Positions 1 through 9,050 are shown, counted from the first letter of the stretch. The stretch is DNA of 64,000 nucleotides from Pseudarthrobacter cellobiosi (GCF_023913755.1 NZ_JAMXBJ010000048.1:186001-250000), one strand, 5' to 3'. Made by a program: numbers and translations. The notes: generated by a model not told the origin, from the letters alone.

Positions 1-308
1 CCACCGCCCAGGCGCAGCACATGGATCCCGGCCACGCGGTGGCCGATGCTGTAACCGAGGGTACCCACAAGCAGCATCTGTTCCGCGGCGAAAATCGCCA
101 ACGTGGCCCAGGAATCACCGCCAAAGGCAAAATTGCTGATCAGCAGGGCAATCCCCCAGTCAAGGACGATGGCGAGGATGCGCCTGCCCGCCCTGGCGAT
201 GGAGCCGGAACCGGATTCGGGCATTCCCAGGCGCTCCCCCGGGTACTTTGAGATGCCGGACGTGTCCGGTCCGCTGAGCCAGGAGCCAATGTCATTGCGA
301 TCTACCAC
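1..308 (-). CDS. RDD family membrane protein, N-terminal part (cut by window edge)
   Basis: The reading frame is open from a GTG at 308 to the left edge, giving about 102 residues without a stop. The product begins MVDRNDIGSWLSGPDTSG and then has an Arg/Gly stretch (ARAGRRILAIVLDW) leading into a hydrophobic segment and a second one around AEQMLLVGTLGYSIGHR. The R-x(n)-D-x(n)-G-R pattern, with the Asp inside the first membrane helix and 'GHRVAGI' after the second, is that of RDD membrane proteins. These are small polytopic inner-membrane proteins of mostly unknown role. In Arthrobacter and relatives such a gene often lies divergent from glnA, as here. The start is the only GTG/ATG near the conserved N-terminus, but no clear Shine-Dalgarno precedes it. 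The C-terminus is outside the window. Confidence 0.75.
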   Translation of the reverse strand, partial: MVDRNDIGSWLSGPDTSGISKYPGERLGMPESGSGSIARAGRRILAIVLDWGIALLISNFAFGGDSWATLAIFAAEQMLLVGTLGYSIGHRVAGIHVLRLGG

Positions 309-380
309 CGTCCAAGCTTACCGACTCACCGCCGACCACAGAGTGGAAACCGTTGGACCGCACTACGGACACCGGATAGC

Positions 381-461
381 GTTACCTGATCAGGACAATT
401 CTGTAACCTGAACAGGGCATTCTGTAACCTGCCCGAAACAATGTGGACACTGTCGGGAAAT
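381..461 (+). promoter_or_regulatory. GlnR-box-like repeats upstream of glnA1
   Basis: A GTAAC-n6-GAAAC element (424-439) matches the actinobacterial GlnR half-site pair exactly in spacing. Two further GTTAC/GTAAC repeats precede it at 381 and 403, so GTnAC pentamers recur every 21-22 bp. Weaker second pentamers (AGGAC 392, AGGGC 414, GACAC 446) fall at the matching positions. The array ends about 130 bp before the glnA1 start. Binding by GlnR is inferred. MtrA recognises similar GTAAC repeats in Streptomyces. Confidence 0.55.
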
Positions 462-592
462 GACGTGTCCATAGGCTGATAGCAGTTTCAAGCAATACCT
501 GCCAAGCAGGGAAACTTGGTTTCCCTGCCCTTCGGATTGCGCTGGATCAGTTGGCTTGCCAGCCAGTTATTACATATGCGTAAGGAGCATAG

Positions 593-2017
593 ATGTTCAA
601 GACTGCGGACGAAGTCCTCAAGTTCATCAAGGACGAAGATATTAAATTCGTCGATATCCGCTTCACCGATCTCCCGGGTGTGCAGCAGCACTTCAACGTG
701 CCGGCAAAGAGCGTCGACGCGGACTTCTTCATTAACGGCCAACTCTTCGATGGTTCCTCCATCCGCGGTTTCCAGGGCATCGCCGAATCCGACATGCAGC
801 TGATCCCGGACGTCACCACCGCATTCCTGGACACCTTCCGCATGGAGAAGACCCTGGCGCTGAACTTCTCCATCGTGAACCCCCGCTCCGGAGACCCTTA
901 CCACCGCGACCCCCGCGGCGTGGCCGAAAAGGCTGAGGCCTACCTCGCCTCCACAGGCATCGCCGACACCGCGTTCTTCGCTCCGGAAGCCGAGTTCTTC
1001 GTCTTCGACAACGTCCAGTACCAGTCCTCCCCCGAGGGCAGCTTCTACAAGATCGACTCCGAAGAAGCACACTGGAACACCGGCCGCGAAGAAGACGGCG
1101 GAAACCTCGGCTACAAGACCCCCATCAAGGGCGGCTACTTCCCGGTTTCCCCCACCGACAAGCAGGCTGACCTCCGCGACGCGATGTGCATCGCCCTGGA
1201 TGAGGCAGGCCTCGAGGTCGAGCGCAGCCACCATGAGGTAGGCTCCGCCGGCCAGGCTGAAATCAACTACAAGTTCACCACCCTGACCCACGCCGCAGAC
1301 GACCTGCAGAAGTTCAAGTACGTCGTCAAGAACACGGCCGACGCTTGGGGCAAGTCCGTGACCTTCATGCCGAAGCCGGTCTTTGGCGACAACGGTTCGG
1401 GCATGCACTGCCACCAGTCGCTGTGGACCAACGGCGAGCCGCTGTTCTACGACGAAAAGGGCTACGCCGGCCTGTCCGATATGGCCCGCTGGTACATCGG
1501 CGGCCTGCTGAAGCACTCCTCGGCCGTCCTCGCCTTCACCAACCCGACGGTGAACTCCTACCGCCGCCTGGTCAAGGGCTTCGAAGCTCCGGTCAACATG
1601 GTGTACTCGCAGGGCAACCGCTCCGCCGGTATCCGTATCCCCATCACGGGCTCCAACCCCAAGGCCAAGCGCATCGAGTTCCGCGCTCCGGACCCCTCGT
1701 CCAACCCGTACCTGGCCTTCGCTGCCCAGCTGATGGCCGGCATTGACGGCATCCGCAACCGCATCGAACCGCCGGCTCCGATCGACAAGGACCTCTACGA
1801 GCTGCCCGCCGAGGAAGCCAAGGACATCCCGAAGGCTCCGGGCTCGCTGGAAGAGGCACTGGAGGCCCTGCGTGAGGACAACGAGTTCCTGCAGGCCGGT
1901 GGCGTGTTCACCCAGGACCTGATCGACACCTGGATCGAGTACAAGTACGAGTACGAGATCCGCCCGCTGTCCCTGCGCCCGAACCCGTACGAGTTCGAGC
2001 TCTACTACGGCGTCTAG
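593..2017 (+). CDS. glnA: Glutamine synthetase type I, GlnA1
   Basis: ATP-dependent ligation of ammonium to glutamate, the main ammonium-assimilating enzyme; cytosolic dodecamer. The 474-residue length is standard for the adenylylated GSI-beta type. Visible landmarks are the N-terminal DGSS latch region (about 53-56), the ATP/metal segment [19 protein letters not shown] (258-276), the glutamate-binding [10 protein letters not shown], and the adenylylation loop LYELPAEE with its target Tyr at about 402. The start is fixed by an AAGGAG at 582-587 six bases before ATG. It sits alone, followed by a strong terminator. The upstream GlnR-like repeats suggest nitrogen control, and the Tyr loop suggests post-translational control by GlnE, encoded 1.3 kb away on the other strand. 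Confidence 0.97.
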   Translation: MFKTADEVLKFIKDEDIKFVDIRFTDLPGVQQHFNVPAKSVDADFFINGQLFDGSSIRGFQGIAESDMQLIPDVTTAFLDTFRMEKTLALNFSIVNPRSGDPYHRDPRGVAEKAEAYLASTGIADTAFFAPEAEFFVFDNVQYQSSPEGSFYKIDSEEAHWNTGREEDGGNLGYKTPIKGGYFPVSPTDKQADLRDAMCIALDEAGLEVERSHHEVGSAGQAEINYKFTTLTHAADDLQKFKYVVKNTADAWGKSVTFMPKPVFGDNGSGMHCHQSLWTNGEPLFYDEKGYAGLSDMARWYIGGLLKHSSAVLAFTNPTVNSYRRLVKGFEAPVNMVYSQGNRSAGIRIPITGSNPKAKRIEFRAPDPSSNPYLAFAAQLMAGIDGIRNRIEPPAPIDKDLYELPAEEAKDIPKAPGSLEEALEALREDNEFLQAGGVFTQDLIDTWIEYKYEYEIRPLSLRPNPYEFELYYGV

Positions 2018-2049
2018 CCCGATCCGCGGCTGAACCCGTTCAGTCCGCC

Positions 2050-2103
2050 AAAAAGTCCGCCCGTGCTGCCAGCATCAACGCTGCAGGCCGGGCGGACTTT
2101 TTT
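2050..2103 (+). terminator. Rho-independent terminator of glnA1
   Basis: The arm GTCCGCCCG (2055-2063) pairs with CGGGCGGAC (2089-2097), extended by an A-run on the left and a T-run (2098-2103) on the right, 32 bases after the glnA stop. The flanking A5/T6 makes it usable in both directions. Confidence 0.85.
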
Positions 2104-2112
2104 CCCTAAGGT

Positions 2113-2154
2113 GGGGGCTGGCTCCAGACGTGCTGAGACCGGGAGCCAGCCCCC
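2113..2154. other. Second stem-loop in the glnA1/GNAT convergent gap
   Basis: A perfect 13-bp inverted repeat, GGGGGCTGGCTCC (2113-2125) against 2142-2154, with a 16-base loop. No T-run follows on either strand, so it is not a classical terminator. It may protect 3' ends or back up the terminator just upstream. The rest of 2155-2284 shows no recognisable element. Confidence 0.5.
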
Positions 2155-2284
2155 TGGCATGTGCTCCCCGAGACGAAGACTTTTCAAGCCTTCCCCCCAA
2201 CAAGGTTTGAAGAACACCGCCAATCCACATGATCGGTCAATGTGGAGCCGGAGGCAATGCCCGGGACCGCCGTGTCTGGACGAA

Positions 2285-2881
2285 TTATCCCGTGAAGCTC
2301 CGGTACATGGTCCGTTGCGGTCCGGAACTGCCGCCCAGGTATTGCCCCTGGTCCACAAAGCCGGCGGTCCTGTACGCGGTCAGTCCGGCCGGGTTGGATT
2401 CATTGACGGAAAGCACGACGCCGGCCTCGTGGGTTCCGCGTCTGGCGGTCAGTTTCGCGGCGGCCTCCACTGCGGACGTTGCCGCCAGAGGCCCGAGGCC
2501 CTGCCCCTGTTGGCGTCTGTCGATCAGGAAACCGCGTAGCAGCCACGCAGAATCATCGTCCGGCCAGCCGGCCAGGCGCGCGGCACCGGCCTGGAGGGTC
2601 AGCACACCGACGGCGTAGCCCGTAGCCTCCACGACATAAGGGAACCGGGAATCCTCCTCCAGTCCCGCCAGGACCATGCGGAGCGGGTCACCGACGAAGC
2701 TGCTTTGGCCCGGGCCCAGTTCCATGTTGGCTACCTCACCCAGCTGGATGGCAAGCGCATCAGCATTGAGGTCATCCAAGGCGATGAGCCAGACAGAATC
2801 AACCCGGTTTTTCAGGTCGGCTGTCCGTCGGATCCGGCCGGAGCTCCGCCGTCGGCCGATGGGCCGGCAGGGTCCATCCAC
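2285..2881 (-). CDS. GNAT family N-acetyltransferase
   Basis: A small acetyl-CoA-dependent N-acyltransferase of unknown substrate. The central part carries the GNAT core: beta4 'AWLLRGFLIDRRQQGQGLG' with the R/Q-x-x-G-x-G/A acetyl-CoA loop, and the late motif SVNESNPAGLTAYRTAGF. The N-terminal pattern (LDDLNADALAIQL...FVGDP) resembles polyamine-type acetyltransferases. The GTG at 2881 gives 198 aa but overlaps the upstream VOC gene by 70 bases. The first 22 residues (Arg-rich) do not look like part of the domain. A CTG at 2815 would overlap the VOC stop by four bases and begin the protein where homology would begin. No ATG or GTG lies in frame between them. The start is therefore uncertain, but the gene is real. 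Confidence 0.8.
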   Translation of the reverse strand: MDGPCRPIGRRRSSGRIRRTADLKNRVDSVWLIALDDLNADALAIQLGEVANMELGPGQSSFVGDPLRMVLAGLEEDSRFPYVVEATGYAVGVLTLQAGAARLAGWPDDDSAWLLRGFLIDRRQQGQGLGPLAATSAVEAAAKLTARRGTHEAGVVLSVNESNPAGLTAYRTAGFVDQGQYLGGSSGPQRTMYRSFTG

Positions 2882-3255
2882 ATGACTTCCCAGAGGTGGC
2901 CGTCCGGGTCCTGGAAACTGTGGTTGTACATAAAGCCGTAGTCCTGGACCTCCTGCGACGGTGTGCCTCCGGCGGCCAGCGCCTTGCGTACCGTTTCGTC
3001 CACGGCTTCCTTGCTGTCCACCGAAAACGCCATGATGGCCTCGGTGGAACTGGTGGCATCGGCCACGTCCCTAGAGGTGAAGGTTTTGAAGAAACCCTCC
3101 ACCAGGAGCATCACAAACGCGTTGTCGTTCATGATCATGCAGGTCGCGTTTTCATCCGTGTAGTCCGGATTGAAAGAGAAGCCAAGGGCGGTAAAGAAAT
3201 CGACGGACCGCTTCAGATCCTTCACGGGCAGGTTCAGGTAGATTTGCGTAGCCAT
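2812..3255 (-). CDS. VOC superfamily (glyoxalase/bleomycin-resistance-like) protein
   Basis: A 147-residue single-domain vicinal-oxygen-chelate protein. It opens with the beta-alpha-beta module TQIYLNLPVKDLKRSVDFF-TALGF and ends with the second module containing YNHSFQDPDGHLWEVMWMDP, where the DP-D-GHLWE motif supplies the last metal-ligand Glu. Such proteins are often annotated as glyoxalase/PhnB-like; the true substrate cannot be read from sequence. The ATG at 3255 is chosen over an upstream TTG at 3264 because the fold begins directly after it. It is translated ahead of, and probably with, the GNAT gene whose frame overlaps its 3' end. It reads into the gap after glnE, with no obvious terminator. 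Confidence 0.85.
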   Translation of the reverse strand: MATQIYLNLPVKDLKRSVDFFTALGFSFNPDYTDENATCMIMNDNAFVMLLVEGFFKTFTSRDVADATSSTEAIMAFSVDSKEAVDETVRKALAAGGTPSQEVQDYGFMYNHSFQDPDGHLWEVMWMDPAGPSADGGAPAGSDGQPT

Positions 3256-3321
3256 GGCCCCCAACCTAGCATCGCACCGCGGCGGCTGTCTGCTGCCCTC
3301 CGGGAGAACCTCAGCCAGCCG

Positions 3322-6300
3322 CTAATGGCCGTAGAAGGCTTTCTCGAACACCGCACGGGCCCGCCGGCTCAGGCGGAGGTAGTCCTCTTCCAGGGCGGCC
3401 GCGTTGCCAGGTTCGTAGCCGCACCAGCGGGCCACCGCCTCAAGGTCCCCGCGTGCGGACGGCAGCGTGTCCGACGCCCTGCCGCTCCAGATGACGTTGG
3501 CGGACCGGATCCGGCTGGCGAGCCGCCACGCGTCGGCCAGCAGCTTCGCGTCAGGCCCGGCGAGCAGGTCCAGCGCAGCCGCCGCTTCCAAGGCCTCCAC
3601 CGTGGACGTGGTCTGCAGTTCCGGGTGCTTGGCCGCATGCTGGAGCTGAAGGAGCTGCACCAGCCACTCGACGTCGCTCAGTCCTCCGCGACCAAGCTTC
3701 ACGTGGCGTGCCGGATCCGCCCCGCGCGGCAACCGCTCCGCTTCCACCCGAGCTTTGACCCTGCGAACCTCCCGGACATCCTGCTCCGAAATCGACTCCG
3801 GGTACCTGATGGGGTCGATGAGGGCCAGGAAGTCCTCGGCCAGGGCATCGTCGCCCGCCATGGGCCGGGCCCGCAGCAGCGCCTGCGCTTCCCAGATCAA
3901 CGACCAGCGGCGGTAATATTCGGCGAACGAATCGAGGGAGCGGACCATGGCCCCGTTTTTGCCCTCGGGCCGAAGATCCGCGTCCATCTGCAGCACCCGC
4001 TCGGCCATGATGGCCGGCTTGAGCGGCTGCGTGAGCAGGCTGGAGACCTTGGCGACAATCCGGGCCGCCTGATCCTGTGCTTCCTCGTCCGTATAGCCCG
4101 GCAACGCGCGGTGCACGTACATCACGTCGGCGTCGGAGCCGTAGCCGATCTCGCGGCCGCCCTGGCGGCCCATGGCCACCACCAGCACCGCGGTCTTGAG
4201 CGGTGCCTCAACAGAGACGATGCCTTCGGCCACGCGCAGGGCGCCCAACACCGCCGCCCGGTCGGTGTCCGCCAGCGCCGCGCCCACCTGGTCCTGGTTG
4301 AGAAGCCCGGCAGAATCGGCGATCGCGATCCGGAGGATCTCCCGGCGCCTAATGAGCCTGATCAGCCTGATGGCGTTTTCCGGGTCCGAGTGCCGCGACA
4401 TTTTGGACGTGATCTCCTGCCATTGGGCTTCGAAGCCCAGCGGCACAAGGTCTTTGTTGGTGCCCAGCCACGCCACCGACTCCGGCGACACCTCCAAAAG
4501 ATCCGCAATCAGGCGTGAGTTGGAGAGGACGTTGCATAGCCGTTCAGCCGCCGCTGTGGAATCCCGGAGCATGCCCAGATACCAGTGGGTGGTGCCAAGG
4601 GCCTCACTGACGCGCCGGAACGCGAGCAGCCCGGCGTCGGGATCAACACCTTCGGCGAGCCAGTCCAGCAGGATGGGCAGCAGCTGGCGTTGCAGGGCTG
4701 CCCGCCGGCTGACACCGGCGGTGAGTGCCTCGATATGCCGCATGGCGCCCCGCGGGTCACGATAGCCCAACGCGGCGAGACGGCCCTGGGCGGCCTCCGG
4801 CGTCAGCCTGGCGTCCTCGCTGCTGAGTTTGGCCGCGGTGTTAAGCAGCGGACGGTAGAAAATACGTTCGTGCAGTTCGCGGACAGAGCGTTTAGTCTTC
4901 TGCCAGGTGGCCAGCAACGAAGCCGGCGGCGGCCTGTCATTGGAGAACGGGCTAAGCACCGCCTTTGCCAAGGCGCGCTGTGCCGCTTCGCTGACGGGCA
5001 TCAGGTGTGTCCGCCGGAGCTGGAACAGCTGGATGCGGTGTTCCAGGAGGCGAAGGTAACGGTACGCGTGATCGAAAGCGGCGGCGTCGGACCTGCCGAT
5101 GTAGCCCCCTGCCGAGAGGGCCGCTATTGCTGCAGTGGTATCCCTGCGCCGAATGGTTTCATCGGATTTTCCGTGTACCAGCTGGAGTAACTGCACGGTG
5201 AACTCCACGTCCCGGAGGCCGCCGCGGCCGAGTTTGATCTGCCGCTGTTCCTCCGCCGCCGGGATATGCTCGGTAACCCTGCGGCGCATCGCCTGCACGG
5301 ATTCCACGAACCCTTCACGGCCCGCGGAGCTCCAGATCAGCGGGGCCACCGCGTTTTCGTAGCGCTCCCCCAGGTCCCTGTCGCCGGCAATGGTCCGCGC
5401 CTTCAGGAGCGCCTGGAATTCCCAGCTCTCGGCCCACCGGGCATAGTAGCTTTCGTGCGAGGCCAAAGTTCGGACCAGGGGCCCGGACTTGCCCTCCGGC
5501 CGCAGGTTGGCGTCCACTTCCCAGAGGCCTGGTTCACGTGCCACGGAGGAGATCGCCCGGGAAATGCCGGTGGCCAAGGCTGTGCCGATAGTACTGGCAC
5601 GGGCGTCGTCCAGGTCGCCGGAGTCGATCACGTAGATGACGTCGACGTCGGAAATATAATTCAGTTCCCGCGCTCCGCATTTGCCCATCCCGATGACGGC
5701 CAGGCCAACGGCGGCCACCTCCCCGGCGCTGAACTGCTCAGCAGCCTCGGCACGGGAAACTGCCAGCGCAGCTTCGATCGCGGCCCCTGCCAGGTCAGCG
5801 AGTTCAGCTCCGACGGCGGGCATAAAGTCCAGCGGGTCAGCAGCGCACATGTCCTTGACCGCCAGGTCCACCACCCCACGGCGGTAGGCCGCCCGCAGGG
5901 CGGCATAGGCGTCGGCTCCGGTCATTCCCGCCACGGGCCGGGCTGACCCGGGCTCCGCGCGGACGGATTTCAGGAGGACAGAGCGGAGGTGTTCCGGATC
6001 TGCCTGAAGTGGCTCGGGGCTGGCCGTGACGTCGAAGGCGTCGAGGTGTTCAGGGTGCCGGATGAGGAATTCGCCCAACGCTTCGGAGGCCCCGAGCACC
6101 CGGTAGAGCGGCTCGCTGGTCTCCGGAGCGGCCGAGGCCAGCTCCCGGAGACCGGGGTGCTTTTCGATCAGCCGCACCAGTGACTGCAGTGCGGTGTCGG
6201 GGTTGGCGGCCATTTGCAGCCCGGCGAAAATCCTGTCCGGGTCCAGGCCGTCCAATTCCGGGGCAGCCAGGAAGCGCTCACCCTTCTCCAGGTCACTGAA

Positions 6301-6333
6301 GCCGGCTGAGATGAGGCGCCGTGCGAGGCTCAC
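3322..6333 (-). CDS. glnE: Bifunctional glutamine-synthetase adenylyltransferase/deadenylyltransferase
   Basis: Adds AMP to, or removes it from, the Tyr of glutamine synthetase according to nitrogen status. The 1003-residue product has the expected duplication. The N-terminal nucleotidyltransferase-like (deadenylylase) domain has YISDVDVIYVID at about 226-237 and WEVDANLRPEGKSG. The C-terminal adenylylase domain has GYGSDADVMYVHR at about 730-742 and MDADLRPEGKNG. Each is followed by the conserved KLGRGGL-DVE helical motif. The start is GTG at 6333, six bases after the glnA2 stop, so the two are almost certainly cotranscribed. Its obvious substrate is GlnA1 with its LYELP loop 1.3 kb away. 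Length and motifs are intact. Confidence 0.96.
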   Translation of the reverse strand: MSLARRLISAGFSDLEKGERFLAAPELDGLDPDRIFAGLQMAANPDTALQSLVRLIEKHPGLRELASAAPETSEPLYRVLGASEALGEFLIRHPEHLDAFDVTASPEPLQADPEHLRSVLLKSVRAEPGSARPVAGMTGADAYAALRAAYRRGVVDLAVKDMCAADPLDFMPAVGAELADLAGAAIEAALAVSRAEAAEQFSAGEVAAVGLAVIGMGKCGARELNYISDVDVIYVIDSGDLDDARASTIGTALATGISRAISSVAREPGLWEVDANLRPEGKSGPLVRTLASHESYYARWAESWEFQALLKARTIAGDRDLGERYENAVAPLIWSSAGREGFVESVQAMRRRVTEHIPAAEEQRQIKLGRGGLRDVEFTVQLLQLVHGKSDETIRRRDTTAAIAALSAGGYIGRSDAAAFDHAYRYLRLLEHRIQLFQLRRTHLMPVSEAAQRALAKAVLSPFSNDRPPPASLLATWQKTKRSVRELHERIFYRPLLNTAAKLSSEDARLTPEAAQGRLAALGYRDPRGAMRHIEALTAGVSRRAALQRQLLPILLDWLAEGVDPDAGLLAFRRVSEALGTTHWYLGMLRDSTAAAERLCNVLSNSRLIADLLEVSPESVAWLGTNKDLVPLGFEAQWQEITSKMSRHSDPENAIRLIRLIRRREILRIAIADSAGLLNQDQVGAALADTDRAAVLGALRVAEGIVSVEAPLKTAVLVVAMGRQGGREIGYGSDADVMYVHRALPGYTDEEAQDQAARIVAKVSSLLTQPLKPAIMAERVLQMDADLRPEGKNGAMVRSLDSFAEYYRRWSLIWEAQALLRARPMAGDDALAEDFLALIDPIRYPESISEQDVREVRRVKARVEAERLPRGADPARHVKLGRGGLSDVEWLVQLLQLQHAAKHPELQTTSTVEALEAAAALDLLAGPDAKLLADAWRLASRIRSANVIWSGRASDTLPSARGDLEAVARWCGYEPGNAAALEEDYLRLSRRARAVFEKAFYGH

Positions 6334-6339
6334 CGCCGC

Positions 6340-7680
6340 CTAGAGAATGCCGAGGTTGCGCTGCAGTTCGTAGGGCGTCACTTGGAGCCGGTAGTCCTGC
6401 CATTCGGCACGCTTGTTGCGCAGGAAGTGCTCGAAGACCTGCTCGCCGAGGATCTGCGGCATCAGTTCGGAGTCCTCCATGGACCGGATGGCATCGTGAA
6501 GGCTGGCGGGCAGGGGGTCGTGGCCCATCGCACGGCGCTCGGCGGAGCTCAGTGACCAGACGTCGTCCTCGGCTGCGGCGGGCAGGTCGTAGCCTTCTTC
6601 GATCCCCTTCAGTCCGGCACCCAGCAGGACGCCATAGGCCAGGTAGGGGTTCGCTGCAGAATCAATGCCGCGGTATTCGATGCGGGCCGACTGGCCCTTG
6701 CCGGGCTTGTACAGCGGGACCCGGACCAGGGCCGAACGGTTGTTGTGGCCCCAGCTGAGGTAGCTTGGCGCTTCGCCGCCGCCCCAGAGCCGCTTGTAGG
6801 AGTTCACGAACTGGTTGGTCACAGCCGTGAACTCGGGAGCGTGCTTCAAGATGCCTGCGATGAACTGGCGGGCCGTCTTGGAAAGCTGGAATTCGGCGCC
6901 CGCCTCGTAAAAAGCGTTGGTGTCGCCCTCGAACAGCGAGAAGTGCGTGTGCATCCCGGAGCCGGGGTGGTCGGTGAACGGCTTAGGCATAAACGTGGCG
7001 TAGGTTCCCTGCTGGAGGGCCACTTCCTTGATCACCGTGCGGAACGTCATGATGTTGTCCGCCGTCTGCAGGGCGTCCGCATAGCGCAGGTCGATCTCGT
7101 TCTGGCCGGGACCGGCTTCATGGTGGCTGAACTCCACCGAAATACCCACGGATTCCAGCATGGTCACGGCCGTGCGGCGGAAATCCTGCGCCACTCCGCC
7201 GGGAACGTGATCGAAGTAGCCGCCCTCGTCAACGGGTACCGGCGCGCCGTCGGGCCCGGGCTGCTGGGACTTGAGGAGGTAGAACTCGATCTCCGGGTGC
7301 GTGTAGCACGTAAAGCCCATGTCCGCAGCCTTGGCCAGGGTGCGCTTGAGGACATTGCGCGGATCGGCGGCTGACGGTTCGCCATCCGGAGTCAGGATGT
7401 CGCAGAACATACGCGAGGTCTGTTCGGTCTCGCCACGCCAGGGCAGGATCTGGAACGTGGACGGATCCGGCTGCGCCAGCATGTCCGATTCGAACACGCG
7501 TGCCAGGCCTTCGATAGCCGAACCGTCGAAACCGAGCCCTTCCTCAAAAGCACCTTCAACCTCGGCCGGGGCGAGTGCTACCGATTTGAGTGAACCTACG
7601 ACGTCGGTGAACCACAAACGTACGAACCGTACGTCGCGCTCCTCGATTGTGCGCAGGACAAACTCTTGCTGGCGGTCCAT
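6340..7680 (-). CDS. glnA2: Glutamine synthetase type I paralogue, GlnA2
   Basis: A second GSI-type protein of 446 residues, close to the mycobacterial GlnA2 group by its opening DRQQEFVLRTIEERDVRFVR. It retains the GS core: FDGSAIEG (51-58), CYTHPEIEFYLL, FMPKPFTDHPGSGMHTHFSLF (230-250) and NQFVNSYKRL. The loop aligned with the adenylylation site reads EGYDLPAAAEDD, so a Tyr is present but the surroundings differ from LYELP; whether GlnE modifies it is unknown. GlnA2 proteins are often non-essential, and some have low glutamine-synthesising or polyamine-related activity. The start ATG at 7680 has GAGG six bases upstream and is preferred to an in-frame start at 7701. It heads the glnA2-glnE operon. 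Confidence 0.93.
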   Translation of the reverse strand: MDRQQEFVLRTIEERDVRFVRLWFTDVVGSLKSVALAPAEVEGAFEEGLGFDGSAIEGLARVFESDMLAQPDPSTFQILPWRGETEQTSRMFCDILTPDGEPSAADPRNVLKRTLAKAADMGFTCYTHPEIEFYLLKSQQPGPDGAPVPVDEGGYFDHVPGGVAQDFRRTAVTMLESVGISVEFSHHEAGPGQNEIDLRYADALQTADNIMTFRTVIKEVALQQGTYATFMPKPFTDHPGSGMHTHFSLFEGDTNAFYEAGAEFQLSKTARQFIAGILKHAPEFTAVTNQFVNSYKRLWGGGEAPSYLSWGHNNRSALVRVPLYKPGKGQSARIEYRGIDSAANPYLAYGVLLGAGLKGIEEGYDLPAAAEDDVWSLSSAERRAMGHDPLPASLHDAIRSMEDSELMPQILGEQVFEHFLRNKRAEWQDYRLQVTPYELQRNLGIL

Positions 7681-7944
7681 GATGGCCTCTTCTCCGGTCA
7701 ATCGTTCATGCCCCGGGTCCGCGGAAGCGGCGGCCGGCAGCAGTTCACCATCACTTTACTAAGCAATCGGCTCCAATGCGGGCGACGGCGCCGCACGTAA
7801 CACAGCGTTAACACAGCAACCATTGACGGCCGCGCCCACAGGTGGCAAAAATGCCCTTGGCGGGCACGTGAATATGACGCGGATCACGGTCCGCCGGCCC
7901 GTCTGCGGTGGCTAGGACTGCTGCTGCCGCATTACGCTCTTGCC
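7681..7944. other. Divergent intergenic region glnA2/panB
   Basis: 264 bp that must hold the promoters of glnA2 (minus) and panB (plus). I see no GTAAC-n6-GAAAC element like the one before glnA1, no hairpin with a T-run and no convincing short gene. The AT content is a little higher at 7750-7815. Confidence 0.5.
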
Positions 7945-8850
7945 ATGGCCTCCACCAATAGCTCTGAGTCAAGCGCGTCCGCTGAAGTACACGCACCTTA
8001 CGGAAACGGACCTGCAGCGGTGCAGCCGCCGTCGCCGGAAGAGAACGCGAAGCCCGCACCCAGGGTGCGCATCCACCACCTGCAGCAGGCCAAGCGGGAC
8101 GGCAAACGCTTTGCCATGCTGACCGCCTACGAGCAGTACAGTGCGGAGATCTTCGACCAGGCCGGTATCGAGGTCCTCCTGGTGGGCGATTCGGCGTCCA
8201 ACAATGTGTTCGGCAACGAGACCAGCCTGCCGGTCACGGTGGATGAACTCCTGCCTCTCTGCCGCGCCGTGGCGCGGTCCGCGAAGCGCGCCCTGGTGGT
8301 GGCAGACCTGCCCTTCGGCAGTTATGAAGTCTCGGCGCAGCAGGGTGTGGAAACAGGCGTCCGGTTCCTCAAGGAAGGGCTCGCCCATGCCGTCAAGATC
8401 GAAGGCGGAAAATACTACGCGGAAACCGTCCGGGCAATGGTCCAGGCCGGCGTCCCCGTGATGGCCCATATCGGCTTCACCCCCCAGAGTGAACACGCGC
8501 TGGGCGGATACCGGGTCCAGGGCCGCGGGGATGACGCACAGCGGCTGATTGACGACGCCGTGGCGCTGGTTGAGGCGGGGGCGTTCGCCGTCCTGATGGA
8601 AATGGTTCCGGCGGACACGGCAGCCGCCGTTGACGCGGCGGTCAGCGTGCCGACGGTCGGGATCGGCGCCGGCAATGCCACCACGGGGCAAGTGCTGGTG
8701 TGGCAGGACATGGCTGGGTTCCGCGGCGGCCGGATGGCGAAATTCGTAAAACAGTACGCTGACCTGCGTACTACCCTCAGTGACGCGGCGAAGGCGTACG
8801 GCGACGAGGTCCGTTCAGGCCAGTTCCCCGGACCGGAACACTCCTTCTAG
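7945..8850 (+). CDS. panB: 3-methyl-2-oxobutanoate hydroxymethyltransferase
   Basis: First step of pantothenate synthesis: transfers a hydroxymethyl group from 5,10-methylene-THF to 2-oxoisovalerate, giving ketopantoate. The TIM-barrel core starts at [28 protein letters not shown] (41-68). Metal/substrate residues are visible in LLVGDSASN (Asp 82) and [10 protein letters not shown] (Asp 121), with the catalytic Glu in VLMEMVP (219). The C-terminus LVWQDMAGF matches the family's 'L-V-x-x-D-M' ending. The first 40 residues are a low-complexity Ser/Ala/Pro extension not needed for the fold, so a later start cannot be excluded, though none has a better ribosome site. No panC or panD lies nearby. 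At 301 aa it is slightly longer than E. coli PanB (264). Confidence 0.95.
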   Translation: MASTNSSESSASAEVHAPYGNGPAAVQPPSPEENAKPAPRVRIHHLQQAKRDGKRFAMLTAYEQYSAEIFDQAGIEVLLVGDSASNNVFGNETSLPVTVDELLPLCRAVARSAKRALVVADLPFGSYEVSAQQGVETGVRFLKEGLAHAVKIEGGKYYAETVRAMVQAGVPVMAHIGFTPQSEHALGGYRVQGRGDDAQRLIDDAVALVEAGAFAVLMEMVPADTAAAVDAAVSVPTVGIGAGNATTGQVLVWQDMAGFRGGRMAKFVKQYADLRTTLSDAAKAYGDEVRSGQFPGPEHSF

Positions 8851-8885
8851 GCAGGCCAAGGTACAGGGCCGGGCCAGGCTACGGC

Positions 8886-9050
8886 TCAGTCCTCCTCGCC
8901 CTTTTCCCAGGCCTCGTTGCGGGCCCGGACTTTTTCGAGGGCGTGTTCGGCCTCTTCCCGCGTTTTGTAGGGGCCGATCAGCTGGCTCCAGTCTGAGAGT
9001 GCGTCCTCTTCCACCTCGTGGGTGTTCACGTTGTACCAGTACTCAGTCAT
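8886..9050 (-). CDS. 54-residue SPOR-domain-like micro-protein
   Basis: A short gene read directly from the minus strand: ATG at 9050 with CGAGGAG eight bases upstream, stop at 8886. The product starts MTEYWYNVNTHEVEEDALS and continues DWSQLIGPYKTREEAEHALEKVRARNEAWEKGEED. The 'GPYKTREEAEHAL' pattern is the second half of a SPOR fold. Very short actinobacterial proteins of this kind are usually called SPOR domain-containing. There is no signal peptide or membrane segment, so it is probably cytosolic and highly acidic (tail EKGEED). SPOR domains normally bind denuded peptidoglycan outside the membrane, so the function here is open. It converges with panB and diverges from map. Confidence 0.82.
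   Translation of the reverse strand: MTEYWYNVNTHEVEEDALSDWSQLIGPYKTREEAEHALEKVRARNEAWEKGEED

Noticed and set aside
2896..4518. 540-residue open frame on the plus strand
   Set aside because: Antisense to glnE and the VOC gene, Arg/His/Gly-rich, without recognisable motifs or ribosome site.
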